Shown: positions 49,619 to 58,174 of the stretch, piece by piece | Position numbering within the stretch: position 1 is the first letter of the stretch | How the letters are laid out: each line of letters begins with the position of its first letter | DNA from: Solwaraspora sp. WMMA2065 | GTDB lineage: Bacteria > Actinomycetota > Actinomycetes > Mycobacteriales > Micromonosporaceae | Length of the DNA stretch: 64,000 nt | Direction: 5' to 3' | NCBI RefSeq assembly: GCF_030345075.1 | Contig: NZ_CP128361.1 | Location: 5,704,001-5,768,000, forward strand | Position numbers and translations under genes: made by a program | The notes under the pieces: model-generated | Databases searched by the model: none | What the model was told of the DNA's origin: nothing | Seen by the model: the letters and a program-made list of their open reading frames with translations, nothing else

Positions 49619-50919
49619 TTCTCGGCCGCCGTCTTGGCGTTGTTCACCGCGTCGGTCCAGCCCTCGTCGGGCGTACGCTGACCCAGCTCGACCGTACGGA
49701 CGGCGTTCTCCACCTCGGTGCGGACCGCCTGGTTCTTCGGTCCCATGTAGACCGGCTTGAGGTTCTTGGCGCCCTCACCGAAGATCTGCCCGATCGGGGC
49801 GTCGTTGAAGTACTCGCTGGTCGCCTCCAGGATCGCCGGATCGTCGAGCGCCTGCGGCGACGACGGCAGCGGGCCCTTGGCCTTGAACGCCCCGATGTGC
49901 CCCTCCGGGCTGGTCAGGAACTTGACCAGCTTGACGGCTTCCTCCTGGTGCTCGCTCTGCGCCGGCACCGCCAGGTGCGATCCGCCCCAGTTGCCGCCGT
50001 CACCGGGCACCTTGGCGATGTCCCATTTGCCGGCCGCCTCCGGGCCGGCGTTGCCCTCGATGACCCCGGTCATCCAGGCGGGGCAGGCGATGGTGGCGAA
50101 CTTGGCCTGCTTGAACGCGGCCACCCACTCGTCGGACCAGGCACCGTACTTGCCGCTCAGATCGGAGTCGATGATGTCCATGGTGATGTCCCAGGCCTGC
50201 TTGACGGCCGGGTTGGTGTCGACGACGAGGTTGTCGTCGAGGTCGTAGTAGTGGTAACCCTCGGCGGCACCGGCGGTCTGCAGCACGATCGTGTTGAATG
50301 TCTGGGTCGCCGCGTCCAGGAACGACGCGCCGGTGTCGGCCTCGATGAACCGCCCGCCGACGGAGATGTAGTCCTGCCAGGTCGGCCAGAGCGCGGAGAC
50401 CTCGTCGCGGTCGGTCGGCAGCCCGGCGGCCTCGAACAGGTCGGTGCGGTAGCACATCGCCATGCCGCCGACATCGGTGCCGAGCCCGATCAACTGGCTG
50501 CCGTCGGCGGTCAGCGCCTGGTCCCACTTCCACGGCATGAAGTTGCCTTCGAGCTCGGCGGCGCCGTGGTCGAGCAGGTTCACGAAGTTCTGCGGATTGG
50601 CCTTGTACTCGATGAGCAGGCCCTCCTCGATGGCGACGACGTCGCCTGCACCCTTGCCGGCGGCCAGCCACTGGGTCAGCTTGGGGGAGTACTCGTCAAG
50701 GTTGGTACCGGTGCCCCGTTCGACGATCTTGATCCCGGGGTTCTCGGCCTCGTACTGCTTGTACAGCTCCTCATAGCCGAACTGGCCGAAGACGTCGACG
50801 GTCAGGGTGATGGTGCCGTCGTCGGCGGCTTCGTCGCCGCCGCAGCCGGTAGCTGCGGCGAGCACGGTGACCGCGGCGGCGGTCGCGGTGACCAGTCGGC
50901 GGCGTGAATCGGTGCCCAT
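49615..50919 (-). CDS. Sugar ABC transporter substrate-binding lipoprotein (CebE-like)
   Basis: A 434-residue lipoprotein. Signal with lipobox ATGC after LAAATG near residue 26, then a two-lobe extracellular binding fold (EELYKQYEAENPGIKIVERG; FATIACPAWMTGVIEGNAGP). Its position ahead of two permeases and a GH1 beta-glucosidase points to beta-glucosides. ATG 50919 follows GAGAGGGG. Upstream are two CebR-like operators. Confidence 0.92.
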   Translation of the reverse strand: MGTDSRRRLVTATAAAVTVLAAATGCGGDEAADDGTITLTVDVFGQFGYEELYKQYEAENPGIKIVERGTGTNLDEYSPKLTQWLAAGKGAGDVVAIEEGLLIEYKANPQNFVNLLDHGAAELEGNFMPWKWDQALTADGSQLIGLGTDVGGMAMCYRTDLFEAAGLPTDRDEVSALWPTWQDYISVGGRFIEADTGASFLDAATQTFNTIVLQTAGAAEGYHYYDLDDNLVVDTNPAVKQAWDITMDIIDSDLSGKYGAWSDEWVAAFKQAKFATIACPAWMTGVIEGNAGPEAAGKWDIAKVPGDGGNWGGSHLAVPAQSEHQEEAVKLVKFLTSPEGHIGAFKAKGPLPSSPQALDDPAILEATSEYFNDAPIGQIFGEGAKNLKPVYMGPKNQAVRTEVENAVRTVELGQRTPDEGWTDAVNNAKTAAEK

Positions 50920-51026
50920 GGATTGACCCCTCTCGGATCCAGGCATGGTGGGGTGCGGAAACTGCGTGTTTGCTGGCTGGCTCTCTGTCGACCCTGGCGG
51001 CCTGACCGACTGGCCGGGCGTGGTCG

Positions 51027-51042
51027 GTGAGAGCGCTCTCAC
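51027..51042. promoter_or_regulatory. CebR-like palindromic operator
   Basis: GTGAGAGCGCTCTCAC is a perfect 16-bp palindrome around AGCGCT, close to the CebR consensus TGGGAGCGCTCCCA. It lies 108 bases before the binding-protein start. Confidence 0.85.
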
Positions 51043-51072
51043 GAGAGTGGGAGGTCAATCACTGCCTGTCAA

Positions 51073-51084
51073 GAGAGCGTTCTC
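51073..51084. promoter_or_regulatory. Second, imperfect CebR-like site
   Basis: GAGAGCGTTCTC repeats the core of the first site with one change at the centre, 30 bases further upstream. It may let repressor dimers bind side by side. Confidence 0.55.
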
Positions 51085-51143
51085 AGAACGTTGCCGGCGC
51101 GTTACCTACCCCGGAGCCGACGGACGGAAGAGCGGGCAGTGGG

Positions 51144-51908
51144 TCAGCCGACCCGCAGCGCGTCCAGCAGCGCTGCGTCGCCGGAGACGTCCAGCACGTC
51201 GAACTGCACCCGACCCCAGAGTGCGAGGAGCAGGTCACTCGCGGTGCCGGTGGCCAGGGTCCGGGTGTGGTGATCATCGGAGTCGAGGATCGTGTCGGTG
51301 TCCAGCAGCGCCATACCCTCGCCCCGCAACCGGACGTACCACTCCTGTTCGGCGTCGGTCGCCACCAGATGCGCCACTCCGTACGCTGGCTGGCGCCTGC
51401 GCCGCCGGCCCGCCGGCAGCCAGGAGTCCAGCACCTCGCTGATCCCGTCGGCGGCCAGCTTCGCCTCCACCGGCTCCACCCCGGCGATCGCCGTCTGCGC
51501 GTCCCAGCGGTGCACCGCGGTCTCGTGCGCCATCCGCCGGACCCAGAAGCCCACCTTCTTGGCTTGCGGCGCCCAGTTCCATGCCGGTATCTCCGGGTCG
51601 AGCCCGTCCAGCAGGGTGACCAGCGCGTCGAACTCCTGCTGCCACCAGCCGACCGCCTCGGCCCCGTCGGGTTTGGCAACCACCGGCGGCCGCTCCTCCC
51701 GCGGATCGGCGACACCGCGCGACACGGTCTCCCGCACCCACACGTACACGACGCCGAGATGGTGCACCAGGTCGACGACCGTCCAGTCCGGGCAGGACGG
51801 CACCGGCGCGTCCAGCGGCACCTGGGCGACCGCGGCCCGGAACGCCGGACCGTCCGCCCGTAGTGCGCCGAGCCAGAAGTCCTTGGAGCCGTGCAGCCTG
51901 CTCATCAT
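51144..51908 (-). CDS. Maleylpyruvate isomerase-like (DinB/MDMPI) protein
   Basis: A 254-residue protein. The N-terminal helical bundle has VPSCPDWTVVDLVHHLG and MAHETAVHRWDAQTA, with His residues of the metal site in the mycothiol-dependent maleylpyruvate isomerase family. The C-terminal MDMPI-C-like part (SDLLLALWGRVQFDVLDVSG) is present. Whether it uses mycothiol is not known. Paired ATGs at 51908 and 51905; GGAGG is five to six bases upstream. Confidence 0.85.
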   Translation of the reverse strand: MMSRLHGSKDFWLGALRADGPAFRAAVAQVPLDAPVPSCPDWTVVDLVHHLGVVYVWVRETVSRGVADPREERPPVVAKPDGAEAVGWWQQEFDALVTLLDGLDPEIPAWNWAPQAKKVGFWVRRMAHETAVHRWDAQTAIAGVEPVEAKLAADGISEVLDSWLPAGRRRRRQPAYGVAHLVATDAEQEWYVRLRGEGMALLDTDTILDSDDHHTRTLATGTASDLLLALWGRVQFDVLDVSGDAALLDALRVG

Positions 51909-51974
51909 GATCCTCCGGGTCGAGCCGACAGCCAGTGGCGTGGCGCGGGTGGAATCCAGCCTAGGGTGAGGGGT

Positions 51975-53096
51975 GTGCCTGACGTTAGTGCCCACGCGCC
52001 ATCTGCTGAAGACCCGACGGCCCTTGCGCCGTTGGCACGCTATACCACGCTCGCCCTCGGCGGCCCGGCCGACCGGCTGGTCACCGCGACCACCGCCGAC
52101 GAGTTGACCGAGGCGGTCCGTGACGCCGGCCGGCGCGGGGAGCAGATCTTGCTGCTCAGCGGCGGCAGCAACGTGGTCATCGGCGACGACGGCTTCCCCG
52201 GCACGGTGATCCTGGTCCGCTCCACCGGGTTCCAGGTGGTCACCGAGGAACCGGCGAGGGCTGGTGGTCCGGCCACCGTCACCATTCGGGTCGAGGCTGG
52301 CGAGCCGTGGGACGACCTGGTCGCGGCGACCGTCGCCGCCGGCTGGTCCGGGGTGGAGTGCCTGTCCGGCATCCCGGGCGCTGCCGGCGCCACCCCGATC
52401 CAGAACGTCGGCGCCTACGGTCAGGAGGTCGCCGAGACCGTGCAGGCCGTGCACGTGCACGACCGGCTCACCGACGAGCGGTACGCGTTGCCTGCCGCCG
52501 ACTGCCGGTTCGCCTACCGCGACAGCCTGTTCAAACGCAACGACCGCTACCTGGTGCTGGCGGTGGACTTCCAACTGGCCCGCAGCGAACTGTCCACCCC
52601 GGTGCGCTACGCCGAGCTTGCCCGCAGCCTCGGCGTCGCCGTCGGTGACCGGGTGCCGCTGGCCGACGCCCGTGCCGCCGTGCTGCGGCTACGGGCCGGC
52701 AAGGGGATGGTGCTCGACGCCACCGACCCGGACACCCGCTCGGTGGGCTCGTTCTTCACCAACCCGGTGCTGGACGCCGCCGCCGCGCGGCGGTTCCACG
52801 CCCGGGTCGCCGCCGCCGGGACGGGCGAGCCGGCGACCTGGCCGGTCGCCGGTGGCGACGCGGTCAAGGTCAGCGCGGCGTGGCTGATCGACAAGGCCGG
52901 GTACGGCAAGGGCTACCCGGGTGGCGACGCGCCGGTCGCCATCTCCAGCAAGCACACCCTGGCACTCACCCACCGGGGCGGCGGCAGCACCGCCGCGCTG
53001 CTCGACCTGGCCGGCACCATCAGGGACGGGGTCCGCGACCGGTTCGGCGTCGCACTGCACCCGGAGCCGGTCCTGATCAACTGCTCGTTCGACTAG
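51975..53096 (+). CDS. murB: UDP-N-acetylmuramate dehydrogenase MurB
   Basis: A 373-residue flavoprotein of peptidoglycan synthesis that reduces UDP-GlcNAc-enolpyruvate. LARYTTLALGGPADRLVTAT and LLSGGSNVVIGDDGFPG are FAD-binding blocks; GIPGAAGATPIQNVGAYGQE and SVGSFFTNPV (Ser of the proton relay) are catalytic signatures. GTG 51975. It converges with the methyltransferase gene with stops overlapping by two bases. Confidence 0.95.
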   Translation: MPDVSAHAPSAEDPTALAPLARYTTLALGGPADRLVTATTADELTEAVRDAGRRGEQILLLSGGSNVVIGDDGFPGTVILVRSTGFQVVTEEPARAGGPATVTIRVEAGEPWDDLVAATVAAGWSGVECLSGIPGAAGATPIQNVGAYGQEVAETVQAVHVHDRLTDERYALPAADCRFAYRDSLFKRNDRYLVLAVDFQLARSELSTPVRYAELARSLGVAVGDRVPLADARAAVLRLRAGKGMVLDATDPDTRSVGSFFTNPVLDAAAARRFHARVAAAGTGEPATWPVAGGDAVKVSAAWLIDKAGYGKGYPGGDAPVAISSKHTLALTHRGGGSTAALLDLAGTIRDGVRDRFGVALHPEPVLINCSFD

Positions 53097-53974
53097 CTGA
53101 CCCGCCGGCCGGATTCGACCGTTGCGCCGTCGGTCGGGGCCACCGCCGACCAGGGCACGGTCAACTCGCCGAGCCGCCACCGCGCCGGTCGGTCCAGCAC
53201 CGGCCAGCCGCCGTCCCGCAGCGCCGACACCGTGTGCAGCCAGCGCTGCCGTGGCCCGTACGGCCTATAGCCGGCCGCCGCCCGCCAACTCTCGTCGAGC
53301 GCCCGCAGCAGCGCGTGCACCCGCTCGCCCGGCACGTTGCGGTGGATCAGCGCCTTCGGTAGCCGTTCGGCGAGCACCGCCGGCCCGCCGCCGGCCGGGC
53401 CGGCCAGGGTGGCCAACCGGCCGGCCAGGGTCAGCGAGACCGGCCCGGTGGCGTCGAGCAGCACCCAGGAGCAGACCCGGCCCGGCTCGTCGCAGGTCCC
53501 CTCGACCAGCAACCCGCCGGGGGCCAGCGCGGCGCGCATCGTCGCCCACGCCGTTGCGACGTCGGACTCGGCGTACTGGCGCAGCACGTTGAACGCGCGG
53601 ACCAGCACCGGCCGAAGTCCGGCCAGCTCGAATCCACCCCGGCCGAAGATCAGTTCTGGTGGCGTGGCAGCCGGAGCCGCCGCCGTGACCCGGTCCGGGT
53701 CGATCTCCAGCCCGACCACCCGCACGTCCGGCCGCACCGCCCGCAGCCGGGCGGCCAGTTCGACGGTGGTCACCGGATGGGCACCGAAACCCAGGTCGAC
53801 AACCAGCGGTGGACCGGCCGAGTCCGTCAGCGCCGGCCCGCAGCGGTACGCGATCCACCGGTCGGCCCGGCGCAGTCGGTTCGGTGCGGTGGTGCCCCGG
53901 GTGACCTCGCCGACCGGCCGTGCCGGGTCGGTCGCGCGGGCTCCGCCCGGCCGGGCCGCCCGCCCCCCGCTCAC
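53093..53974 (-). CDS. SAM-dependent class I methyltransferase
   Basis: A 293-residue protein. PLVVDLGFGAHPVTTVELAA is a modified motif I, VVGLEIDPDRV motif II and LRQYAESDVATAWATMRAAL the post-motif region; LAPGGLLVEGTCDEPGR follows. The substrate is unknown. GTG 53974 overlaps the SDR stop (GTGA). Its stop overlaps murB's stop on the other strand. Confidence 0.84.
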   Translation of the reverse strand: MSGGRAARPGGARATDPARPVGEVTRGTTAPNRLRRADRWIAYRCGPALTDSAGPPLVVDLGFGAHPVTTVELAARLRAVRPDVRVVGLEIDPDRVTAAAPAATPPELIFGRGGFELAGLRPVLVRAFNVLRQYAESDVATAWATMRAALAPGGLLVEGTCDEPGRVCSWVLLDATGPVSLTLAGRLATLAGPAGGGPAVLAERLPKALIHRNVPGERVHALLRALDESWRAAAGYRPYGPRQRWLHTVSALRDGGWPVLDRPARWRLGELTVPWSAVAPTDGATVESGRRVS

Positions 53975-54759
53975 CCGGGCAGCACCCGATGCACCTTGTG
54001 CTGCGCTGCCTGGGCCAACGGGCGGACCACCAGCCGGTCCACGTTGACGTGCGGCGGGCGGGTGACGCACCAGGCGACGCAGTCCGCGATGTCGTCGGCG
54101 ACCAGCGGCTCGGCCACCCCGGCGTAGACCGCGTCGGCCCGCGCGGTGTCCCCGCCAAACCGGTTCACGCTGAACTCGTCGGTACGCACCATGCCCGGAT
54201 CGATCTCGACCACCCGGACCGGCCGGCCGCACAGCTCCAGCCGTAGCGTCTCGGTAAGCGCGGTCTGGCCGTGCTTGGCTGCGGTGTAGCCGCCACCGCC
54301 CTCGTAGACGACCTGCCCGGCGGTGGAGCCGATCACCACGACGGTGCCGGCCCCGCTGGCGGTCAGCGCCGGTAGCAGAGCCTGGGTGACCCGCAGCGTG
54401 CCGAGCACGTTCACCTCGTACATCCACCGCCAGTCGGCCACCGGTGCGGACTCGACCGGGTCCAGCCCGCGCGCCCCGCCGGCGTTGTTCACCAGCAGGG
54501 TGACCCGCCCGGGCGGGTCACCCTGCTGGGCCAACCCGCTGACCGCCTGCGCCAGCCCGGCCACCGACCCGTCGTCGGTGACGTCGCAGGTCACCGCAGT
54601 GGCGGCCCCGCCGTTGTCGCGAATCGAGTCGACCAGGTCGGCGAGCCGGTCGCCGCGGCGGGCGGCGGCGACCACGTGGAAGCCCTCGGCGGCCAGCCGG
54701 CGGGCGGTGGCCGCGCCGATCCCGCTGGACGCTCCGGTGACGATGGCGATCGGTGTCAT
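53971..54759 (-). CDS. Short-chain dehydrogenase/reductase
   Basis: A 262-residue SDR. TGASSGIG at 8-15, NNAG, and the active YTAAKHG (Tyr-x-x-x-Lys) with Ser in IGSTAGQ. NAD(P)H-dependent; substrate unknown. In mycobacteria an SDR gene also lies between murB and mshA (from memory). Divergent from mshA across about 186 bases. Confidence 0.92.
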   Translation of the reverse strand: MTPIAIVTGASSGIGAATARRLAAEGFHVVAAARRGDRLADLVDSIRDNGGAATAVTCDVTDDGSVAGLAQAVSGLAQQGDPPGRVTLLVNNAGGARGLDPVESAPVADWRWMYEVNVLGTLRVTQALLPALTASGAGTVVVIGSTAGQVVYEGGGGYTAAKHGQTALTETLRLELCGRPVRVVEIDPGMVRTDEFSVNRFGGDTARADAVYAGVAEPLVADDIADCVAWCVTRPPHVNVDRLVVRPLAQAAQHKVHRVLPG

Positions 54760-54945
54760 CCCGCCATTGTCGCCGCTCGGCGGCTCGGGACGATCGCCGC
54801 CGGTCGGCCCCGGGCGTCGCCGCCGGCGAGAGGTGGATCACCTCCACCCGCTGTAGTGCGGCATGTCGCTGCCAGTACCGGGAAGATGTGACGGGTCGTC
54901 CTGGTTGGTGGCGTTGGCTGCGATCAGGCGAGCGGAGGGAGCGAC

Positions 54946-56313
54946 GTGGTGCAGGTGGGTCAGGCCGGGCAGGGTGACAACCAGCCGCCGCCGCGTCCCC
55001 GTCGGGTCGCGACACTGTCGGTGCACACCTCTCCGCTGGACTCGCCGGGCACCGGCGACGCCGGCGGCATGAACGTCTACATCGTCGAGGTGTCCCGGCG
55101 GCTGGCCGAGGCCGGCGTGGAGGTCGAGATCTTCACCCGGGCGACGGCGGGCGGCGTACCGCCGGTGGTGGAGATGGCACCCGGCGTACGGGTGCGGCAG
55201 GTGATCTCCGGCCCGCTGGAACCGCTGCCGAAGGAGGACCTGCCGGCGCAGCTCTGCGCGTTCACCGCCGGGGTGCTGCGGGCGGAAGCCGCCCGGGCAC
55301 CCGGCTACTACGACCTGATCCACTCGCACTACTGGCTCTCCGGGCAGGTCGGGTGGCTGGCGAAGGAGCGCTGGGGGGTGCCGCTGGTGCACACCGCGCA
55401 CACTCTCGCCAAGGTCAAGAACGCCCGGCTGGCAGCCGGTGACCGGCCTGAACCGGCCTGCCGGATCATCGGCGAGGAACAGGTGGTCAGCGAGGCGGAC
55501 CATCTGGTGGCCAACACCAGGACCGAGGCCGGCGAGTTGATCGACTGGTACGGCGCCGGGGCGGACCGGGTGTCCGTGGTCGAACCGGGCGTCGACCTGG
55601 ACCGGTTCCGGCCCGGCCCACCCGGACGGGAACAGGCCACCAGGGCGGCCGCCCGACGGCGGTTCGGCCTGCCGGTCCGCGGCCATCTGGTGGCGTTCGT
55701 CGGCCGAATCCAGCCGCTGAAGGCACCCGACGTACTGCTGCGCGCGGTGGCTGCACTACGTCGGCGGGATCCGGGCGCGGTCGCCGATCTCACGGTGGTG
55801 GTCGCCGGTGGCCCCAGCGGAACCGGTCTGGACCAGCCGCGGGCTCTGATCGACCTGGCGAGATCGCTGGGAGTGGACGATCTGGTGCAGTTCATGCCGC
55901 CGCTGGCCCGTACCGACCTGCCGGCCCTGTTCCGGGCCGCCGACCTGGTCGCGGTGCCGTCGTACAACGAATCGTTCGGTCTGGTCGCCCTGGAGGCTCA
56001 GGCCTGCGGCACGCCGGTGCTGGCCGCCTCCGTCGGTGGACTGGTCACCGCGGTCCGCGACGGGCGCAGCGGAGTGCTGGTCGCCGGGCACCGCCCGGAG
56101 GACTGGGGCCGGGCGATCGGCGATCTGCTGGCCGCCCCGGCGTTGCGGGACCGGCTCGGGCGGGGCGCGGTGGAACACGCCCGGCAGTTCTCCTGGGCAC
56201 GCACTGCGGCCGGGCTGCTCGACGTCTACGGTGGGGCGGTGCGGGCGTACCGCGCGGCGACCGCCGCCGGGATGTCCCGGGACGCCGACGCCCTGTCGGC
56301 GAGCGTGGGCTGA
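54946..56313 (+). CDS. mshA: D-inositol-3-phosphate glycosyltransferase MshA
   Basis: A 455-residue GT4 (GT-B) enzyme that adds N-acetylglucosamine to inositol 3-phosphate, first step of mycothiol synthesis. [44 protein letters not shown]-like [11 protein letters not shown] and the donor site [20 protein letters not shown] are present. GTG 54946 with GGGAG upstream. Followed 11 bases later by ybjN-like gene. Confidence 0.95.
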   Translation: MVQVGQAGQGDNQPPPRPRRVATLSVHTSPLDSPGTGDAGGMNVYIVEVSRRLAEAGVEVEIFTRATAGGVPPVVEMAPGVRVRQVISGPLEPLPKEDLPAQLCAFTAGVLRAEAARAPGYYDLIHSHYWLSGQVGWLAKERWGVPLVHTAHTLAKVKNARLAAGDRPEPACRIIGEEQVVSEADHLVANTRTEAGELIDWYGAGADRVSVVEPGVDLDRFRPGPPGREQATRAAARRRFGLPVRGHLVAFVGRIQPLKAPDVLLRAVAALRRRDPGAVADLTVVVAGGPSGTGLDQPRALIDLARSLGVDDLVQFMPPLARTDLPALFRAADLVAVPSYNESFGLVALEAQACGTPVLAASVGGLVTAVRDGRSGVLVAGHRPEDWGRAIGDLLAAPALRDRLGRGAVEHARQFSWARTAAGLLDVYGGAVRAYRAATAAGMSRDADALSASVG

Positions 56314-56324
56314 CCAGGAGTGCG

Positions 56325-56840
56325 ATGAGCGGACGAGCCGAGGTGGCGGCGCTGATCGAGGCGGTCTGCGCCGAGCGCGAGCTGAGCTGGGAACCGACCG
56401 GTGACCTGTCGTACGCGGTGACGTTGCCGGGCACCCACAAGCTGAAGACGGTGTGCAATCTGATCGTCGGCGAGCAGGCGCTGCGAATAGAAGCATTCGT
56501 GATGCGGCAGCCCGATGAACGGCGTACCGAGTTGTGGACCTGGCTGCTGCGACGCAACGCCCGGATGTACGGTGTCGCCTTTTCGATCGACGCGGTCGGC
56601 GACATCTACCTCACCGGTCGTGTCGGGCTGGCCGGTATCACCGAAGACGAACTGGACCGGATACTCGGCTCGGTGCTCACCTATGCCGACGAGTCATTCG
56701 ACGCGATGCTGGAGATCGGCTTCGGTTCGGCGATCCGCCGCGAGTGGGAATGGCGGGTCAAGAGAGGTGAATCGCTGGCGAACCTGCGCGCCTTCGCGCA
56801 CCTTTTCGACGACAAGACGCCGGAGGATCCAGGTTTGTAG
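56325..56840 (+). CDS. YbjN-domain protein
   Basis: A 171-residue protein of the YbjN fold (type III secretion chaperone-like), MSGRAEVAALIEAVCAEREL, with LWTWLLRRNARMYGVAFSID typical. It follows mshA directly, as in mycobacteria, where its function is not known. Probably co-transcribed with mshA. Confidence 0.9.
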   Translation: MSGRAEVAALIEAVCAERELSWEPTGDLSYAVTLPGTHKLKTVCNLIVGEQALRIEAFVMRQPDERRTELWTWLLRRNARMYGVAFSIDAVGDIYLTGRVGLAGITEDELDRILGSVLTYADESFDAMLEIGFGSAIRREWEWRVKRGESLANLRAFAHLFDDKTPEDPGL

Positions 56841-56927
56841 GGAGCCAGCAGGGTACTGCTCGCATGGTGGCGTAATCGTCGCCCACTGCCCCCCCGCAGG
56901 GACACTGTCAAAGGGAGTGAGCAGACC

Positions 56928-57854
56928 ATGCCTCAACAGACCAGCACCCGGCGCCGCAGCCCGGCGTCGGACGGACGGTCCAAGGCCGGCCGTAGCTCCA
57001 CCTCGGCCCGTAGCTCCACCTCGGCCCGTAGCTCCACCTCGGCCCGTAGCTCCACCTCGGCCCGTAAGGCCAGCCCGGCCCGCAAGGCCAGCCCGGCGAC
57101 CATCGGCCGGGCCGGCGGCGCGGTACGGGAGAGCGACCTTGCCGACCTTCGCGTCGACGAACTGCGAGACCAGCTGCGCAAGCGTGGGGTGACCGGGACG
57201 TCCAACCTGCGCAAGCCCGATCTGATCAAGTCGTTGGCGCGAGCGATGCGCCGTGGCACGCCAGCGCGGGCGCAGCAGGCGTCTCGGCCGAAGGCGGGTT
57301 CGCCGACTGCCCGACGTTCCGCACCAGCCGGCAAGAGCACCAGTTCGGCCCGTAAGAGCACCAGTTCGGCCCGTAAGAGCACCAGTTCGGCCCGTAAGAG
57401 CAGCAGTTCGGCCCGTAAGAGCAGCAGTTCGGCGGGTAGGAACACCGCTGGCGCGGGCGGCGGTGACCGGTCCGGCGGGGGTGCTGCCAAGATCCGGTCT
57501 GGAGCCAAGTCGTCCAGTTCACTGAAGTACGCCCAGCGTATCGACGATCCGCAGCAGCACGCCGAACGTGCCGGGCGTAGCCTGGTCACCACCGATCACC
57601 GGACCATCCGGCAGTGGGCCGATGCCCGGGGCGGCGCACCGGCGACCGTCAGCGCCCCTCGTGACGGCCGGCCGAGCGTGCTGCGGATCGACTTCCCCGG
57701 CTACGGCGGCGGTAATCTACGAAAGATCTCCTGGGATGAGTGGTTTGGGACGTTTGATCAGCGTCGGTTGAACTTCATCTACCAGGAACAGCGCACGGAC
57801 GGTACGCAGAGCAATTTCTTCCGGCTCGAATCTCCCGACCGCGAGGATGCCTGA
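56928..57854 (+). CDS. Basic Ser/Lys-repeat protein with Rho-N/SAP-like motif
   Basis: A 308-residue protein of three parts. First, RSSTSA-type repeats (about 22-57). Second, a Rho_N-like helical motif at about 66-105: LADLRVDELRDQLRKRGVTG then TSNLRKPDLIKSLARAM, known to bind nucleic acids. Third, KSTSSAR repeats (about 136-170), a basic linker and a folded C-terminal unit (about 200-308; YAQRIDDPQQHAERAGRSLV, IDFPGYGGGNLRKISWDEWF). This resembles histone-like or Lsr2-like DNA-compacting designs, though the fold of the last part is not recognised. ATG 56928 follows AAAGGGAG. Confidence 0.82.
   Translation: MPQQTSTRRRSPASDGRSKAGRSSTSARSSTSARSSTSARSSTSARKASPARKASPATIGRAGGAVRESDLADLRVDELRDQLRKRGVTGTSNLRKPDLIKSLARAMRRGTPARAQQASRPKAGSPTARRSAPAGKSTSSARKSTSSARKSTSSARKSSSSARKSSSSAGRNTAGAGGGDRSGGGAAKIRSGAKSSSSLKYAQRIDDPQQHAERAGRSLVTTDHRTIRQWADARGGAPATVSAPRDGRPSVLRIDFPGYGGGNLRKISWDEWFGTFDQRRLNFIYQEQRTDGTQSNFFRLESPDREDA
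56991..57098 (+). repeat. 18-bp coding repeat, four perfect plus two diverged copies
   Basis: CGTAGCTCCACCTCGGCC at 56991-57062 (four copies) then CGTAAGGCCAGCCCGGCC-type units to 57098. It codes RSSTSA and RKASPA. Confidence 0.95.
57333..57437 (+). repeat. 21-bp coding repeat, five copies
   Basis: AAGAGCACCAGTTCGGCCCGT three times, then two copies with ACC changed to AGC (the last with further changes), 57333-57437. It codes KSTSSAR and KSSSSAR. Confidence 0.95.
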
Positions 57855-58092
57855 GTGTGTATTCGCCATCACTCGCCGGTGTTGTCGCGGCTTAAACCCA
57901 CCCGGCACGTCCGATGGTGTGATTGGGGGTACAACCGAATCGCCTTGTCCACCGGAAGTGGCAGGAACTACGGTTGAGCCACGCTCCGAGCCCGGGATCG
58001 GCTGGGGGCCGTCGGACCGGTTCGGTCCGAACTGCCGGGCTGGGTGCCGGGGGACCGGTGGCATTGGGCCGTTGGGGGACGGCGCCACCCGA

Positions 58093-58161
58093 AACCGGCG
58101 GCGAGGGGGAGCGACGCTTACGGGGGTGAGTGTCGCTCCCCGCCGCCGGTTATTTGTTTCT
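58093..58161 (+). terminator. Rho-independent terminator
   Basis: AACCGGCGGCG plus GGGAGCGAC on the left (58093-58115) pair with GTCGCTCCC plus CGCCGCCGGTT on the right (58132-58151) with a small bulge; ATTTGTTTCT follows. It is about 240 bases after the Rho-N protein gene. The rest of 57855-58092 shows no gene. Confidence 0.7.
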
Positions 58162-58174
58162 GCCGGCCTGGCAA

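Noticed and set aside
56991-57437. CRISPR-like repeat array
   Set aside because: Repeats are in-frame coding units without spacers and translate to RSSTSA and KSTSSAR.
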